Counted from the first letter of the stretch, positions 8,709 to 17,328 are shown. The stretch is DNA of 54,885 bases from Streptomyces sp. DI166 (GCF_900091315.1 NZ_FLSP01000058.1:1-54885); one strand, 5' to 3'. Notes: a model not told the origin generated them from the letters alone. Numbers and translations: made by a program.

Positions 8709-9656
8709 TCAGGTCACGTCGTCATAACCGTTGACCCGGTCCGTGGACGTCTGCTCGGGCAGGGCACGGCTGGCGGAGACCGCCTCGACCTCGCCGATGT
8801 CGTCGGGGGTGAGATCCAGCTCGGAGGCCTCGTCGTCGGCGGGACCCATGGCGTCGCGGCGGGCGCGGCGCCGGTCGTTGACGAGGGCGATGCCTGTGGC
8901 CGCGAAGTAGAGGACCCAGATCGGACCGGCCAGCGCCAGCATGGAGATGGGGTCGGTGCTGGGCGTGGCGATCGCCGCGAAGAGCGTGATGCCCAGGATC
9001 ATGCCGCGCCACCAGCCGGCCATCCGCTTGCCGGTGATCACGCCGCCGAAGTTCAGCATCACCAGCAGCAGCGGCAGCTCGAAGGAGAGGCCGAAGACGA
9101 CGATCATCCGCATGATCAGCTGGAGGAGGTCATCGAGGGGCAGCTGGTTGTCGCTGCCGATGATCGAGAACTCCAGCATGACGGAGGCCATCTTGGGCAG
9201 CGACCAGTAGGCGAAGTAGGCGCCCGTGAGGAACAGGGGGAAGCCCGCGCCCACAAAGGCGAGGCTGTACTTCTTCTCGCTCCGGTGCAGACCCGGCGCC
9301 ACGAAGGCCCAGAGCTGGTACAGCCAGAACGGCGAGGCCAGCACCACACCCGAGGCCAGCGAGACGGTGAGCGCCAGCGTGAACGGGCTCAGCAGACCGT
9401 TCTGCACGATCCGCGCGCACTGGGTCTCACTGGTGTTCTTCGCCAGCTCCGCGAAGCTGTAGTCGCATCCCACCGCCTCAAGGATGGGATCCGTGAAGAA
9501 CTGGATGATGTCCTTGTAGAAGAAGGCAGCGATGATCGTCGTGATGACGATCGCCAGCAGACTCTTGACGAGCCGGTTGCGGAGCTCGCGGAGGTGTTCC
9601 GCAAGGGGCATCCGCCCCTCGGGATCCTTCTCCTGCTTGCGGGCAGACTTCAGCAA
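8709..9656 (-). CDS. tatC: Sec-independent translocase subunit TatC
   Basis: A 315-residue integral membrane protein with six predicted transmembrane segments, the core of the twin-arginine translocon that recognises Tat signal peptides together with TatB-like subunits. The cytoplasmic N-terminus has the conserved RMPLAEHLRELRNRL helix; later come LYQLWAFVAPGLHRSEK and FGLSFELPLLLVML, both hallmark TatC stretches. The last 60 residues are a charged tail, long for the family. The start is TTG at 9656 with a weak GGGAAC upstream; M16 (MPLAEHL) is the next possible start. Lies 47 bp downstream of tatA. Confidence 0.95.
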   Translation of the reverse strand: MLKSARKQEKDPEGRMPLAEHLRELRNRLVKSLLAIVITTIIAAFFYKDIIQFFTDPILEAVGCDYSFAELAKNTSETQCARIVQNGLLSPFTLALTVSLASGVVLASPFWLYQLWAFVAPGLHRSEKKYSLAFVGAGFPLFLTGAYFAYWSLPKMASVMLEFSIIGSDNQLPLDDLLQLIMRMIVVFGLSFELPLLLVMLNFGGVITGKRMAGWWRGMILGITLFAAIATPSTDPISMLALAGPIWVLYFAATGIALVNDRRRARRDAMGPADDEASELDLTPDDIGEVEAVSASRALPEQTSTDRVNGYDDVT

Positions 9657-9703
9657 CCCACGTTCCCATCTCGTGCGGCGGGCCGGAGGTCACCGGCCCT
9701 GCG

Positions 9704-9988
9704 TCAGCGCTTGGTCGTGTCCGTCGGCTCGTTGACCGGGCGCGAGCTCGTCACGTCGCCGGGCGCGGCCTGGATGATGCGCTGGGCCGGGGGCTGCTCG
9801 TCGTTGTTGGGCGGGTCGGCGGGGGCGGTGGTCTTGCCGTCGTCCTTCATCGCCTTCGCCTCGCTCTTGAGGATCCGGGCGGACTTGCCGAGCGACCGAG
9901 CCATGTCCGGAAGCTTCTTCGCGCCGAACAGCAGGATGATGACGACGAGGATGAGAATGATCTCGGGAGCTCCGAGCCTTCCGAACAT
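9704..9988 (-). CDS. tatA: Sec-independent translocase subunit TatA
   Basis: A 94-residue pore-forming subunit of the Tat export system. A short N-terminal membrane helix (EIILILVVIILLFGAKKLP) is followed by the FGxxKLP hinge, an amphipathic helix and a charged, Pro-rich tail. ATG with GAAGG 9 nt upstream. It heads the tatA-tatC pair and probably serves substrates such as the twin-arginine SMP-30 protein at 45461-46420. A perfect 18-bp palindrome lies 42 bp upstream of the start. Confidence 0.95.
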   Translation of the reverse strand: MFGRLGAPEIILILVVIILLFGAKKLPDMARSLGKSARILKSEAKAMKDDGKTTAPADPPNNDEQPPAQRIIQAAPGDVTSSRPVNEPTDTTKR

Positions 9989-10029
9989 AAGTCTTTACCT
10001 TCTCACCGAGGCGGCTTGGGTGGGGGTGC

Positions 10030-10047
10030 TGTCCGACCGGTCGGACA
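10030..10047. promoter_or_regulatory. 18-bp perfect palindrome upstream of tatA
   Basis: TGTCCGACCGGTCGGACA is self-complementary over 18 bp and lies 42 bp before tatA. It could be an operator for a TetR-like repressor or a transcript hairpin. Confidence 0.5.
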
Positions 10048-10250
10048 TGCGTCCGAACGAACGCGCTGACAGCGATCGTAACGCTCAGGGGTGAACGAGA
10101 AGCAATCCCCGTGCGTACTCCCAGTCCGCGGCCTGGGCCTCGTTATCCGGGCCGCGACCAGCAGCGTACCTGCCACGGGCGCCTCGATGACAGGGCGAAG
10201 CGGCCCAAAACGCTCGTCACGCAGGACTCACACCCGCTTCTCAGCATCGC

Positions 10251-10445
10251 TCACAGCGAGTCCACGGCCCGCGCCGTGCTCACCGCCGCCCGCTCCAGAT
10301 CCTCCGCGGCCCGGTTGATGCGCCGCGCGGACTCCGCGACCTGCCTGCCCAGACGCTGCGCCTCCAGGAACACCCGCACCGCGAGCACCCCGAGAACGGC
10401 AAGACCCAGGAACCCCACAGCTACCGCGAACATCGGCCAGAACAT
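10251..10445 (-). CDS. Small single-span membrane protein, function unknown
   Basis: 64 residues. One hydrophobic segment (about 5-24: MFAVAVGFLGLAVLGVLAV) is followed by an amphipathic, charged helix of about 40 residues. The shape is like TatA/TatB but the family motifs (FGxxKLP) are absent, so I do not call it a Tat subunit. ATG at 10445; the upstream CxxC-protein gene stops 10 nt earlier, so the two are probably one transcript inside the pafBC-tat run. The 262 bp between this gene and tatA hold the tatA promoter region. Confidence 0.75.
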   Translation of the reverse strand: MFWPMFAVAVGFLGLAVLGVLAVRVFLEAQRLGRQVAESARRINRAAEDLERAAVSTARAVDSL

Positions 10446-10455
10446 GACGCCGAGC

Positions 10456-10716
10456 CTAGAGGGTCGAGTGCAGCCGCAGGGTGCGCACCCCGCCGCCGGT
10501 GAGCAGCTCCACGATCCGCTCCCCGGCCGGCTTGCGCACCGCAGCCCCGCACTCCGGGCAGGTGAAGGAGTAGAACGTGGTCCGGCTGCTGGCGCCGATG
10601 GCCAGCCGCAACGCGCTCGCCGCGAGTTCGAACCGGCCCCGGCAGTCCGGGCAGCCCGCCCGGAACACGACCGGGGAGACCCGTCTCATCCCCGCGAACG
10701 CGGACGCCACCGACAT
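10456..10716 (-). CDS. Small double-CxxC (zinc ribbon-like) protein, function unknown
   Basis: 86 residues from the ATG at 10716, or 77 from the ATG at 10689 (MRRVSPVVF), which I cannot exclude. Two CxxC pairs (GCPDCRG and FTCPECGAA) about 30 residues apart suggest one zinc-binding site. The C-terminus is basic and hydrophobic (ERIVELLTGGGVRTLRLHS). It lies between pafC and the small membrane gene on the same strand. A longer in-frame extension upstream is Arg/Pro/Gly-rich and looks non-coding. I do not recognise a named family. Confidence 0.7.
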   Translation of the reverse strand: MSVASAFAGMRRVSPVVFRAGCPDCRGRFELAASALRLAIGASSRTTFYSFTCPECGAAVRKPAGERIVELLTGGGVRTLRLHSTL

Positions 10717-10905
10717 CCCGACCGACCCCGCTTCACTCAAAGCCCCGCACTCCCTCGTTCTTGGTCGATCGCCTACGGGCGCCGTGTGCCCGTTCGCCGA
10801 CCGTGACCGTGCCCGGCCCCTCGGGCCCGCACGCGCTCGCGCTCCGCGAACCGGCGCCCCTGGGCTCACTCCCGGGTCCACGCCATTCGGTCCCGCCCCC
10901 GCGGC

Positions 10906-11913
10906 TCACGCCCCGTCGGCGTCCCGCGCCTCGATCCCGTCGTACGCCGCGAGCGCCTCACGGGCCGCCCGGCGGGCGCTCTCGGCCAGCTCGGGCGGCG
11001 CGACGATACGGCCGTCGCGGCCGAGCCGGAGCGCGAGCCGCCGCAGCGACGCCGGGTCCGGCGTCCGCAGAGTGATACGCAGCCCGCCGTCGGGAAGCTC
11101 ATCCGCACTGTCGTGCGGGTAGTACTCCGCCACCCAGCGCCCGCCGGGACCGACCTCGATGATCACCTCGGGGTCCTCGGCGGCGGGCTGCACCAGCCCC
11201 TCGGACAGGTCCCGCAGCTCGATCTCGGGCGGCGCGGCCGGCTCGTCGAGGATCCTGATCTCGGCCACCCGGTCCAGCCGGAAGGTGCGGCGCGCCTCGG
11301 AGCGGCGGCACCACGCCTCGACATAGGTGTGGCCGACGCTGACCAGCCGGATGGGATCGATCTCGCGTTCGGTGACCTCGTCGCGGGCCGGGGAGTAGTA
11401 GCGGATCCACAGCCGGCGCCGCTCGGAGATCGCCCGGTCGACATCGGCGAAGACGCCGCCCTCCGATTCGAAGGTCACCGACAGCCGGGAGCTGGCCCCG
11501 GCCGCCTCACCGGCCGCGGCCTCCACCTTGGCGGTGGCCCGCAGCAGGGCCTGCCGGTCGCTCTCGCGCAGTCCGGGCAGGGTGGACACCGCGCGGGCGG
11601 CCACCAGCAGCGCCGTGGCCTCGTCGGAGGCCAGCCGCAGCGGCTCGGCCGCCTCCGCGGCCAGCGCGGCCGGGTTGTGCCACCAGATCCGCTCCCCGTC
11701 GGTGTCGATGTCGAGGAGGTCGCCGCCGCGGAAGCTGGTGCCGCACATGGGCAGCACATCGAGGTCCGAGACCAGCTCGTCCTCGGTGACGCCGAAGGCG
11801 CGCGCGACGTCCTCGATCCGGGCGCCGGGGCGCTCCCGGAGGTAGGTCACCAGGGAGAGCATCCGCCGGGTCTGGTCGATGGCGTTCGCGGGCCTGACCG
11901 GTTTGCCTGCCAC
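10906..11913 (-). CDS. pafC: WYL-domain transcription regulator PafC
   Basis: 335 residues: an N-terminal winged-helix region (about 10-75, IEDVARAFGVTEDELVSDLDVL), a linker, and a WYL domain (about 160-240) with the GHTYVEAWCRRSEARRTFRLDRV stretch. In mycobacteria PafB and PafC together activate DNA-damage genes at RecA-NDp promoters; WYL domains sense ligands, proposed to be single-stranded DNA. ATG at 11913, 18 bp after the pafB stop, so one transcript. Assignment of pafC versus pafB follows the gene order pafB-pafC of Mycobacterium. Confidence 0.93.
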   Translation of the reverse strand: MAGKPVRPANAIDQTRRMLSLVTYLRERPGARIEDVARAFGVTEDELVSDLDVLPMCGTSFRGGDLLDIDTDGERIWWHNPAALAAEAAEPLRLASDEATALLVAARAVSTLPGLRESDRQALLRATAKVEAAAGEAAGASSRLSVTFESEGGVFADVDRAISERRRLWIRYYSPARDEVTEREIDPIRLVSVGHTYVEAWCRRSEARRTFRLDRVAEIRILDEPAAPPEIELRDLSEGLVQPAAEDPEVIIEVGPGGRWVAEYYPHDSADELPDGGLRITLRTPDPASLRRLALRLGRDGRIVAPPELAESARRAAREALAAYDGIEARDADGA

Positions 11914-11931
11914 TGTTCCGTCCGCTCCCCC

Positions 11932-12909
11932 TCAGCCCTTGGCCACGGCACGCAGCCGGTCCATCACATCGGCCCGCAGCTCGGCGGGCTCCAGCACCAC
12001 CACGTCCGGCCCGAACTCCACCAGCCAGGCGTCCAGGCCGTGGCCGTACGGAATCTCCAACTCGTCCCAGCCGTCACCGAGTTCCCGGACCCGGGTGGCC
12101 TTCGCCCGCAAGGGGTACCCGGCGTCCGAGCGCAGCCGGATCAGCGCGGAGCGGTCGGCGGTCTCCCCCGCCCAGCCCGCGACGGTCTCCCGCACGGTGA
12201 CGACATCGGGCACCGGAGCGGTGAACTTCCCGCCGCGGGAGCGGACCTTGCCGGTGATCCGGGAGAGCCTGAAGACCCGCTCGGCGCCCCGGTCGCGGTC
12301 GAAGCCCGCCAGGTACCAGTGGCCGCGCCAGCACTCCAGCGCCCACGGCTCGACATGCCGCGGCTCGGGGTGCGCGGCGGTGGCCTTGCGGTAGTCGAAG
12401 ACGACGGGGCGGCGGTCCCGGCAGGCCAGCATCAGCGGCTCGAACGCGGCCTCGTGGACGGGGATGCGCGGCTCCAGCGCGCCGTGCGCCTCGTAGGGGT
12501 CGACCTCCTCGGGCAGCCCGGCCGCGCGCAGCTTCTGCAGGGCGCCGCTGGCGGCACCGGCGAGCCGGGCCTGCTGCCAGACCTTGGCGGCCAGCCCGAG
12601 CGCGGCGGCCTCCTCGGCGTCCAGGGTGATCGGGGGCAGCCGGTTGCTGTCACGGCGGGCCAGGTAGCCGACCTCGCCGTCCAGGCTCTCCACGGTCTCG
12701 ATGACCAGGCCCAGCTCGCGCAGGTCGTCCTTGTCCCGCTCGAACATGCGGTTGAAGGAGTCGTCGCTCCCCGTCGACCCGTTGCCCGGTCCGAAGGCCT
12801 CGACGTACGCCTCGATGGAGTCACGCAGCTCGCGCTTGCTCAGCGGCCGCCGCGTCCCGAGCAGACACAGCGCCAGATTCATGAGCCGCTCGGCCTTGGC
12901 AATGGCCAT
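11932..12909 (-). CDS. pafB: WYL-domain transcription regulator PafB
   Basis: 325 residues: an N-terminal winged helix (about 1-70, AKAERLMNLALCLLGTRRPLS), and a WYL domain with HWYLAGFDRDRGAERVFRLSRI near 190-212, followed by the WCX-like C-terminal extension. Known partner of PafC in the LexA-independent DNA-damage response. ATG at 12909 with GAAGGG upstream. An intrinsic-type terminator of the preceding FKBP gene (12984-13011) separates it from pafA and the FKBP genes, so pafBC here has its own promoter, unlike the closely spaced pafABC of mycobacteria. Confidence 0.93.
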   Translation of the reverse strand: MAIAKAERLMNLALCLLGTRRPLSKRELRDSIEAYVEAFGPGNGSTGSDDSFNRMFERDKDDLRELGLVIETVESLDGEVGYLARRDSNRLPPITLDAEEAAALGLAAKVWQQARLAGAASGALQKLRAAGLPEEVDPYEAHGALEPRIPVHEAAFEPLMLACRDRRPVVFDYRKATAAHPEPRHVEPWALECWRGHWYLAGFDRDRGAERVFRLSRITGKVRSRGGKFTAPVPDVVTVRETVAGWAGETADRSALIRLRSDAGYPLRAKATRVRELGDGWDELEIPYGHGLDAWLVEFGPDVVVLEPAELRADVMDRLRAVAKG

Positions 12910-12983
12910 CGACGCCCTTCGCCTTCCCTATGGTGCTTACGACCGATGACCGTACCGCCCCCGGGTCGCGCGGCAAAAGCCGA

Positions 12984-13011
12984 GGGCCCATGCCCGGACA
13001 GGCATGGGCCC
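12984..13011 (-). terminator. Intrinsic terminator of the FKBP gene
   Basis: Perfect 11-bp stem GGGCCCATGCC / GGCATGGGCCC with a 6-nt loop; on the minus strand it is followed within 4 nt by CTTTT. Confidence 0.8.
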
Positions 13012-13100
13012 CAGGTGATCGAGTCCGGTCGTACGACGATCAGACCCCAAGTGATCAGTCGCCGAACGGTCGGAACGGCGCGTGATCGGACACGCGGTGG

Positions 13101-13472
13101 TCAGACGCCGAGGAGGTCCACGACGAAGATCAGCGTCTCGCCCGGCTGGATCGCCGGCGTCGGGCTCTGGTTGCCGTAGGCGAGGTGGGCGGGGATGGTC
13201 AGCTGGCGGCGGCCGCCGACCTTCATGCCCTGCACGCCCTGGTCCCAGCCCTTGATGACACGGCCGGCGCCCAGCGGGAAGCGGAACGGGGTGCCGCGGT
13301 TCCAGCTGGCGTCGAACTCCTCGCCGGTGCTGAAGGCGACACCGACGTAGTGCACCGTGACGGTCTGGCCCGCCTGGGCCACCTCGCCGTCGCCCTCCCA
13401 GATGTCCTTGATCTCCAGCTCCGCCGGCGGCTCGCCGCCCGGGAAGTCGATCTCGGGCTTGTCGATGCTCAC
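13101..13472 (-). CDS. FKBP-type peptidyl-prolyl isomerase, cytoplasmic
   Basis: 123 residues, a single FKBP domain with almost no extra sequence. The VHYVGVAFSTGEEFDASW, VIKGWDQGVQGMKVGGRR and LAYGNQ elements form the binding pocket. No signal peptide, so a cytoplasmic folding catalyst. The GTG at 13472 (VSIDKPEIDF) was chosen because GGAG lies 8 nt upstream; an ATG 33 nt further upstream lacks this support. It follows the lipoprotein FKBP gene by 61 bp and ends before a strong terminator. Both FKBPs lie between pafA and pafB. Confidence 0.93.
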   Translation of the reverse strand: MSIDKPEIDFPGGEPPAELEIKDIWEGDGEVAQAGQTVTVHYVGVAFSTGEEFDASWNRGTPFRFPLGAGRVIKGWDQGVQGMKVGGRRQLTIPAHLAYGNQSPTPAIQPGETLIFVVDLLGV

Positions 13473-13533
13473 GTGTTCAGCTCCATGCTTGTGGTGGAAA
13501 GGCAACGATCACAGTCTCGCATCCCGCGCGGGG

Positions 13534-14532
13534 TCACATCTTCGCCAGGATGTCGACCGAGAAGACCAGCGTGGAGTCCTTCTTGATCTCGCTGCCCTGC
13601 GGGGGATTGTCGCCGTAGCCGAGCTTCGGCGGGATGACGATGAGCACCCGGCTGCCCACCTTCTTGCCGGTCAAACCCTGCGCCCAGCCCTTGACGACCT
13701 GCGTCAGCCCGAACGAGGCGAGCTGCTTGTTGGCGTACGTGGAGTCGAACTCCTTGCCGCCGTCCCACAGCACGCCCTTGTACTGCACCAGCACGCTGTC
13801 CTGGGCGCCGACCTCCGGGCCGTCACCCTCCAGGATGTAGTTCGCCACCAGCTTCGTCGGCGCGTCGGTGTCCGGCACCTCGATGGACGGCGCCTTGCCG
13901 TCGGTGTTGGTACCGACCTTCGGCAGGTTCGCGTCGTCCTGGGGGGTCTCGGTGCCCTTGGCGGAGCTCTTGGTGTTGAACGTGCCCTGCACATCCACCA
14001 CGAACACCAGCGTGTCGGTGCCCTTGATGCCCGCCTGGCTGTTGCCCTCGGTGCCGTAGCCCCAGGTCGGAGGGACGGCCATCAGCACGCGGCTGCCGAC
14101 CTTCTTGCCCGGCAGGGCGTAGCGCCAGCCGTCGATGATGCTGCCCTGCGCGAGCTGGATGACCAGCGGCGTCTTGCGGTCGTAGGAGTTGTCGAAGACC
14201 TTCGCCGTGGCCCAGATCTGCCCCAGGTAGTTGGCCTGGATGTAGTCGTTCTCCGCGATGGTGGCGCCGTTGCCCGCGATCACCGTCTGCACCGCGAGAT
14301 CCTTCGACGGCTCCCCGTCGCCCTTGGCCACGGTCGGCTTCTCGTCGAACTTCACACCCGCGGTGATCTTGGGCAGCGGCCCGTCCACGATCTTCGGCGA
14401 CGGCGCCGCCTCGGGGGCCGAGGGCGACGGGGTTTCGGCGGACTCGGCCGAATCGCTTCCGTCGTCGTCGCCGCACGCGGCGAGCGTGGCCAGTCCGGCG
14501 GGTACGGCAATGAGCAGTGAGCGTCGGCGCAC
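13534..14532 (-). CDS. Lipoprotein with two FKBP-type isomerase domains
   Basis: 332 residues from a GTG at 14532 (CGAGG about 8 nt upstream). A short signal peptide ends in a lipobox LAAC with Cys 20. A Ser/Pro/Asp-rich linker leads to two FKBP domains at about 88-184 and 235-332, each with the YxG...FDxSY and VGSRVLxxxPPxxGYG elements. It is expected on the outer face of the membrane as a folding factor for exported proteins. Arg residues before the hydrophobic core (VRRRSLLIAV) are compatible with Sec or Tat export. The gene after pafA is separated by a hairpin. Confidence 0.93.
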   Translation of the reverse strand: MRRRSLLIAVPAGLATLAACGDDDGSDSAESAETPSPSAPEAAPSPKIVDGPLPKITAGVKFDEKPTVAKGDGEPSKDLAVQTVIAGNGATIAENDYIQANYLGQIWATAKVFDNSYDRKTPLVIQLAQGSIIDGWRYALPGKKVGSRVLMAVPPTWGYGTEGNSQAGIKGTDTLVFVVDVQGTFNTKSSAKGTETPQDDANLPKVGTNTDGKAPSIEVPDTDAPTKLVANYILEGDGPEVGAQDSVLVQYKGVLWDGGKEFDSTYANKQLASFGLTQVVKGWAQGLTGKKVGSRVLIVIPPKLGYGDNPPQGSEIKKDSTLVFSVDILAKM

Positions 14533-14598
14533 GGTGGGGGCCTCGTAATCAATCGATCTTGTCTGATGGCGTGCGCGCAACTCTACGGCGTGAGAAGA

Positions 14599-14623
14599 GC
14601 GCCGTACGGTAAACGTACGGCGC
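14599..14623 (-). terminator. Terminator hairpin of pafA
   Basis: Perfect 10-bp stem GCGCCGTACG / CGTACGGCGC with loop GTAAA, about 40 nt after the pafA stop. Confidence 0.75.
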
Positions 14624-14663
14624 CCGTGTTGCGTTCCGGGGCCCGTGGGCCGGAACTCGACTC

Positions 14664-16025
14664 TCACATACCGGCGATCAGCTTCTCCACCCTGTCGTCC
14701 ACCGAACGGAACGGGTCCTTGCACAACACCGTGCGCTGCGCCTGGTCGTTCAGCTTCAGGTGGACCCAGTCCACCGTGAAGTCCCGCCGCTGCTCCTGGG
14801 CCCTGCGGATGAAGTCGCCGCGCAGCCGGGCCCGAGTGGTCTGCGGCGGAACGGACTTGCCCTCGAAGATCTTCAAGTCATTGCAGATCCGCGCTGCTTG
14901 ACCCTTCTTCTCCAGCAAGTAGTACAGGCCACGACGACGGTGGATGTCGTGGTAGGCGAGGTCTATCTGCGCCACCCGCGGATGCGACATCGTCATGTTG
15001 TGCTTGGCCCGGTACCGCTCGATGAGCTTGTACTTCATGACCCAGTCGATCTCGGTGCCGATCCGGTCCAGGTCCTCGGACTCGATCGCGTCCAGCGTGC
15101 GGCCCCACAGCTCCAGCACCTGCTCCACGGTGCCGGTGCGGATACCGCGCCGCTCGCAGAAGTCCACGGCCTTCTCGTAGTACTCCCGCTGCACCTCAAG
15201 CGCCGAGGCCTCCCGGCCGCTGGCCAGGCGCACCTTGCGCCGCCCGGTGATGTCGTGGCTGACCTCGCGGATCGCCCGGATCGGGTTCTCCAGCGTCAGG
15301 TCCCGCATCACCGTGCCCGCCTCGATCATGCGCAGCACCAGGTCGGTGGCACCGACCTTGAGCAGCATGGTCGTCTCCGACATGTTGGAGTCGCCCACGA
15401 TGACATGCAGTCGGCGGTAGCGCTCGGCGTCCGCGTGCGGTTCGTCACGGGTGTTGATGATGGGCCGGGAACGCGTCGTCGCCGACGAGACGCCCTCCCA
15501 GATGTGCTCCGCCCGCTGGCTCACGCAGTACACCGCCCCGCGCGGGGTCTGCAGCACCTTGCCCGCACCGCACAGCAGCTGACGCGTGACGAGGAACGGG
15601 ATCAGGATGTCCGCGAGCCGGGAGAACTCCCCGTGCCGCGCCACCAGATAGTTCTCGTGGCAACCATAGGAGTTGCCCGCCGAGTCGGTGTTGTTCTTGA
15701 AGAGGTAGACGTCGCCCGCGATTCCTTCCTCGTGCAGGCGTCGTTCGGCGTCGACCAGTAGCCCTTCCAGAATGCGTTCGCCTGCTTTGTCGTGCGTGAC
15801 CAGTTCGGTCACGTTGTCACACTCGGGTGTCGCGTATTCCGGATGTGACCCCACGTCGAGATACAGGCGGGCGCCGTTCCGCAGAAAGACATTGCTGCTG
15901 CGGCCCCATGACACGACACGGCGGAAGAGGTACCGCGCCACCTCGTCAGGCGACAGACGGCGCTGTCCCCTGAACGTGCACGTGACGCCGTACTCGTTCT
16001 CCAGCCCGAAAATGCGGCGGTCCAT
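14664..16025 (-). CDS. pafA: Pup-protein ligase PafA
   Basis: 453 residues, the usual length. It joins the C-terminal Glu of Pup to substrate lysines using ATP. The carboxylate-amine ligase fold begins GLENEYGVT (residues 7-15), with LRNGARLYLDVGSHPEYATPE next, and NNTDSAGNSYGCHENYL and RPIINTRDEPHADAERYRRLHVIVGD later, shared with Dop. The Dop-specific loop is absent. The ATG is only 9 nt after the stop of the MFS gene and lacks a good Shine-Dalgarno, so translation is probably coupled to the transporter gene. The partner genes pup, dop, arc and prcBA lie 2.5-8 kb away. Confidence 0.97.
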   Translation of the reverse strand: MDRRIFGLENEYGVTCTFRGQRRLSPDEVARYLFRRVVSWGRSSNVFLRNGARLYLDVGSHPEYATPECDNVTELVTHDKAGERILEGLLVDAERRLHEEGIAGDVYLFKNNTDSAGNSYGCHENYLVARHGEFSRLADILIPFLVTRQLLCGAGKVLQTPRGAVYCVSQRAEHIWEGVSSATTRSRPIINTRDEPHADAERYRRLHVIVGDSNMSETTMLLKVGATDLVLRMIEAGTVMRDLTLENPIRAIREVSHDITGRRKVRLASGREASALEVQREYYEKAVDFCERRGIRTGTVEQVLELWGRTLDAIESEDLDRIGTEIDWVMKYKLIERYRAKHNMTMSHPRVAQIDLAYHDIHRRRGLYYLLEKKGQAARICNDLKIFEGKSVPPQTTRARLRGDFIRRAQEQRRDFTVDWVHLKLNDQAQRTVLCKDPFRSVDDRVEKLIAGM

Positions 16026-16034
16026 GACTGAACA

Positions 16035-17294
16035 TTACGCCCGATCCCCTGAGCTGAAACGGGGTTCGACAGCACGGTTTGGATCATTTTCCGATGAAGC
16101 CGCAACCACCGCTGGCTGCGCGGACGCCGCGAGGACCCCGCGCGTGGCCAACAGGACCAGCAGCGAGACACCTCCCGCGGCACCCGGAACGGCGTAACCC
16201 CACAGCGCCCCGCCCTTCTCCACGACCGGACCCGCGAGCCCCGTCCCGACCGACGCGCCTACCGTGAACGTCGTCACCAGCCACGAGAACGCCTCCGTCA
16301 CCGTCCCGCGCGGGGCGTGCCGGTCCACGAGCACAAACGCACAAGCGATACAGGGCGCCAGGAACACACCCGCCAGCACCATCAGCGCCACCATGGCCAC
16401 CACGCCCGGCATCAGCATCAGCGGCAGGTAACACACCGCCAGAAGGGCCACCAGTACCGTCAGTCGCCGCGCCGGCTCCCCCGACCACTGCCGCGCCCCG
16501 TACACGGTGCCCCCGAGCAGCGCGCCCAGCCCGATCCCCGCCATCAGCCAGCCGTACGCCACGTCACCGCCGTGGTCGTCCGCGTACGGCACCGACGCCA
16601 CCGTGATGGAACCCAGCGCCACACCGATGAACAGGAACGCCGCCAGCAGCGCCAGCAGCCCCGGCGAGCGCAGCGCGCCCAGCCAGTGCGCCTCCCGGGG
16701 CGCCGAACGCCACGCGCGCGAGGGCGGCGACAGCACCACCGACAGCGCGCCGAGCACGCCAATGAGGTTCAGGACCAGCAGCGCCGCCTGCGCCGACCAC
16801 AGCGAGGTGCACAGCGTCACCAGCAACGGCCCGACCGTGAACATCACTTCCTGCGCCACGGCGTCCATCGCGTACGCCGTGTGCACCTGGCTCTCCTTGC
16901 CCAGCACCGACGGCCACAGCGCCCGCAGCCCGCCCTCCAGCGGCGGCGTGAACAGCCCGGCCACCGCCACGGCCGCGTACGCGAGCACCAGCGGCCCGAT
17001 GCCGGTCACCGCGAAGACGGCCATCGCCAGCGCCGACAGCACCGCGGCGGGCAACTGCACCCGTGGCTGCCCGTGCAGATCCACCAGCCGCCCCAGCAGC
17101 GGCTGCCCCACCGCGTTCGCCACGCCGTACACCGCCGCCAGCGCGCCCGCGAGGCTGTACGTGCCGCCCTCCGCGCGCACGAACAGCACGATCGCGATGG
17201 CGGCAGTGGCGTTCGGCAGCCGTCCCACCAGCGTTCCGGCGAGCAGCCGAGCGGCATGCCTCGCCCTGAGGATCTCCAGGTATCCCGCGGCCAT
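16035..17294 (-). CDS. MFS transporter
   Basis: 419 residues with about 12 hydrophobic segments and no large soluble domain, consistent with a major facilitator superfamily exporter; the loop GQPLLGRLVDLHGQPRV after segment 2 fits MFS motif A. I chose the ATG at 17294 (MAAGYLEIL) because GAGGAG then lies 9 nt upstream; an ATG at 17303 would abut it. It is divergent from a LacI-type regulator, with a 27-bp dyad between them, and is immediately upstream of pafA. Substrate unknown; sugar or drug export are both possible. Confidence 0.88.
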   Translation of the reverse strand: MAAGYLEILRARHAARLLAGTLVGRLPNATAAIAIVLFVRAEGGTYSLAGALAAVYGVANAVGQPLLGRLVDLHGQPRVQLPAAVLSALAMAVFAVTGIGPLVLAYAAVAVAGLFTPPLEGGLRALWPSVLGKESQVHTAYAMDAVAQEVMFTVGPLLVTLCTSLWSAQAALLVLNLIGVLGALSVVLSPPSRAWRSAPREAHWLGALRSPGLLALLAAFLFIGVALGSITVASVPYADDHGGDVAYGWLMAGIGLGALLGGTVYGARQWSGEPARRLTVLVALLAVCYLPLMLMPGVVAMVALMVLAGVFLAPCIACAFVLVDRHAPRGTVTEAFSWLVTTFTVGASVGTGLAGPVVEKGGALWGYAVPGAAGGVSLLVLLATRGVLAASAQPAVVAASSENDPNRAVEPRFSSGDRA

Positions 17295-17328
17295 GTCCGC
17301 CATCTCCTCGCCGTGACGCGTGAGGTTT

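Noticed and set aside
10062..10085. CTGTCAGCG on the minus strand upstream of tatA
   Set aside because: No TAnnnT hexamer occurs 8 nt downstream, so it is not a PafBC-type promoter.
10251..10445. Small membrane protein as a TatB or second TatA
   Set aside because: It lacks the FGxxKLP hinge and the conserved amphipathic helix sequence.
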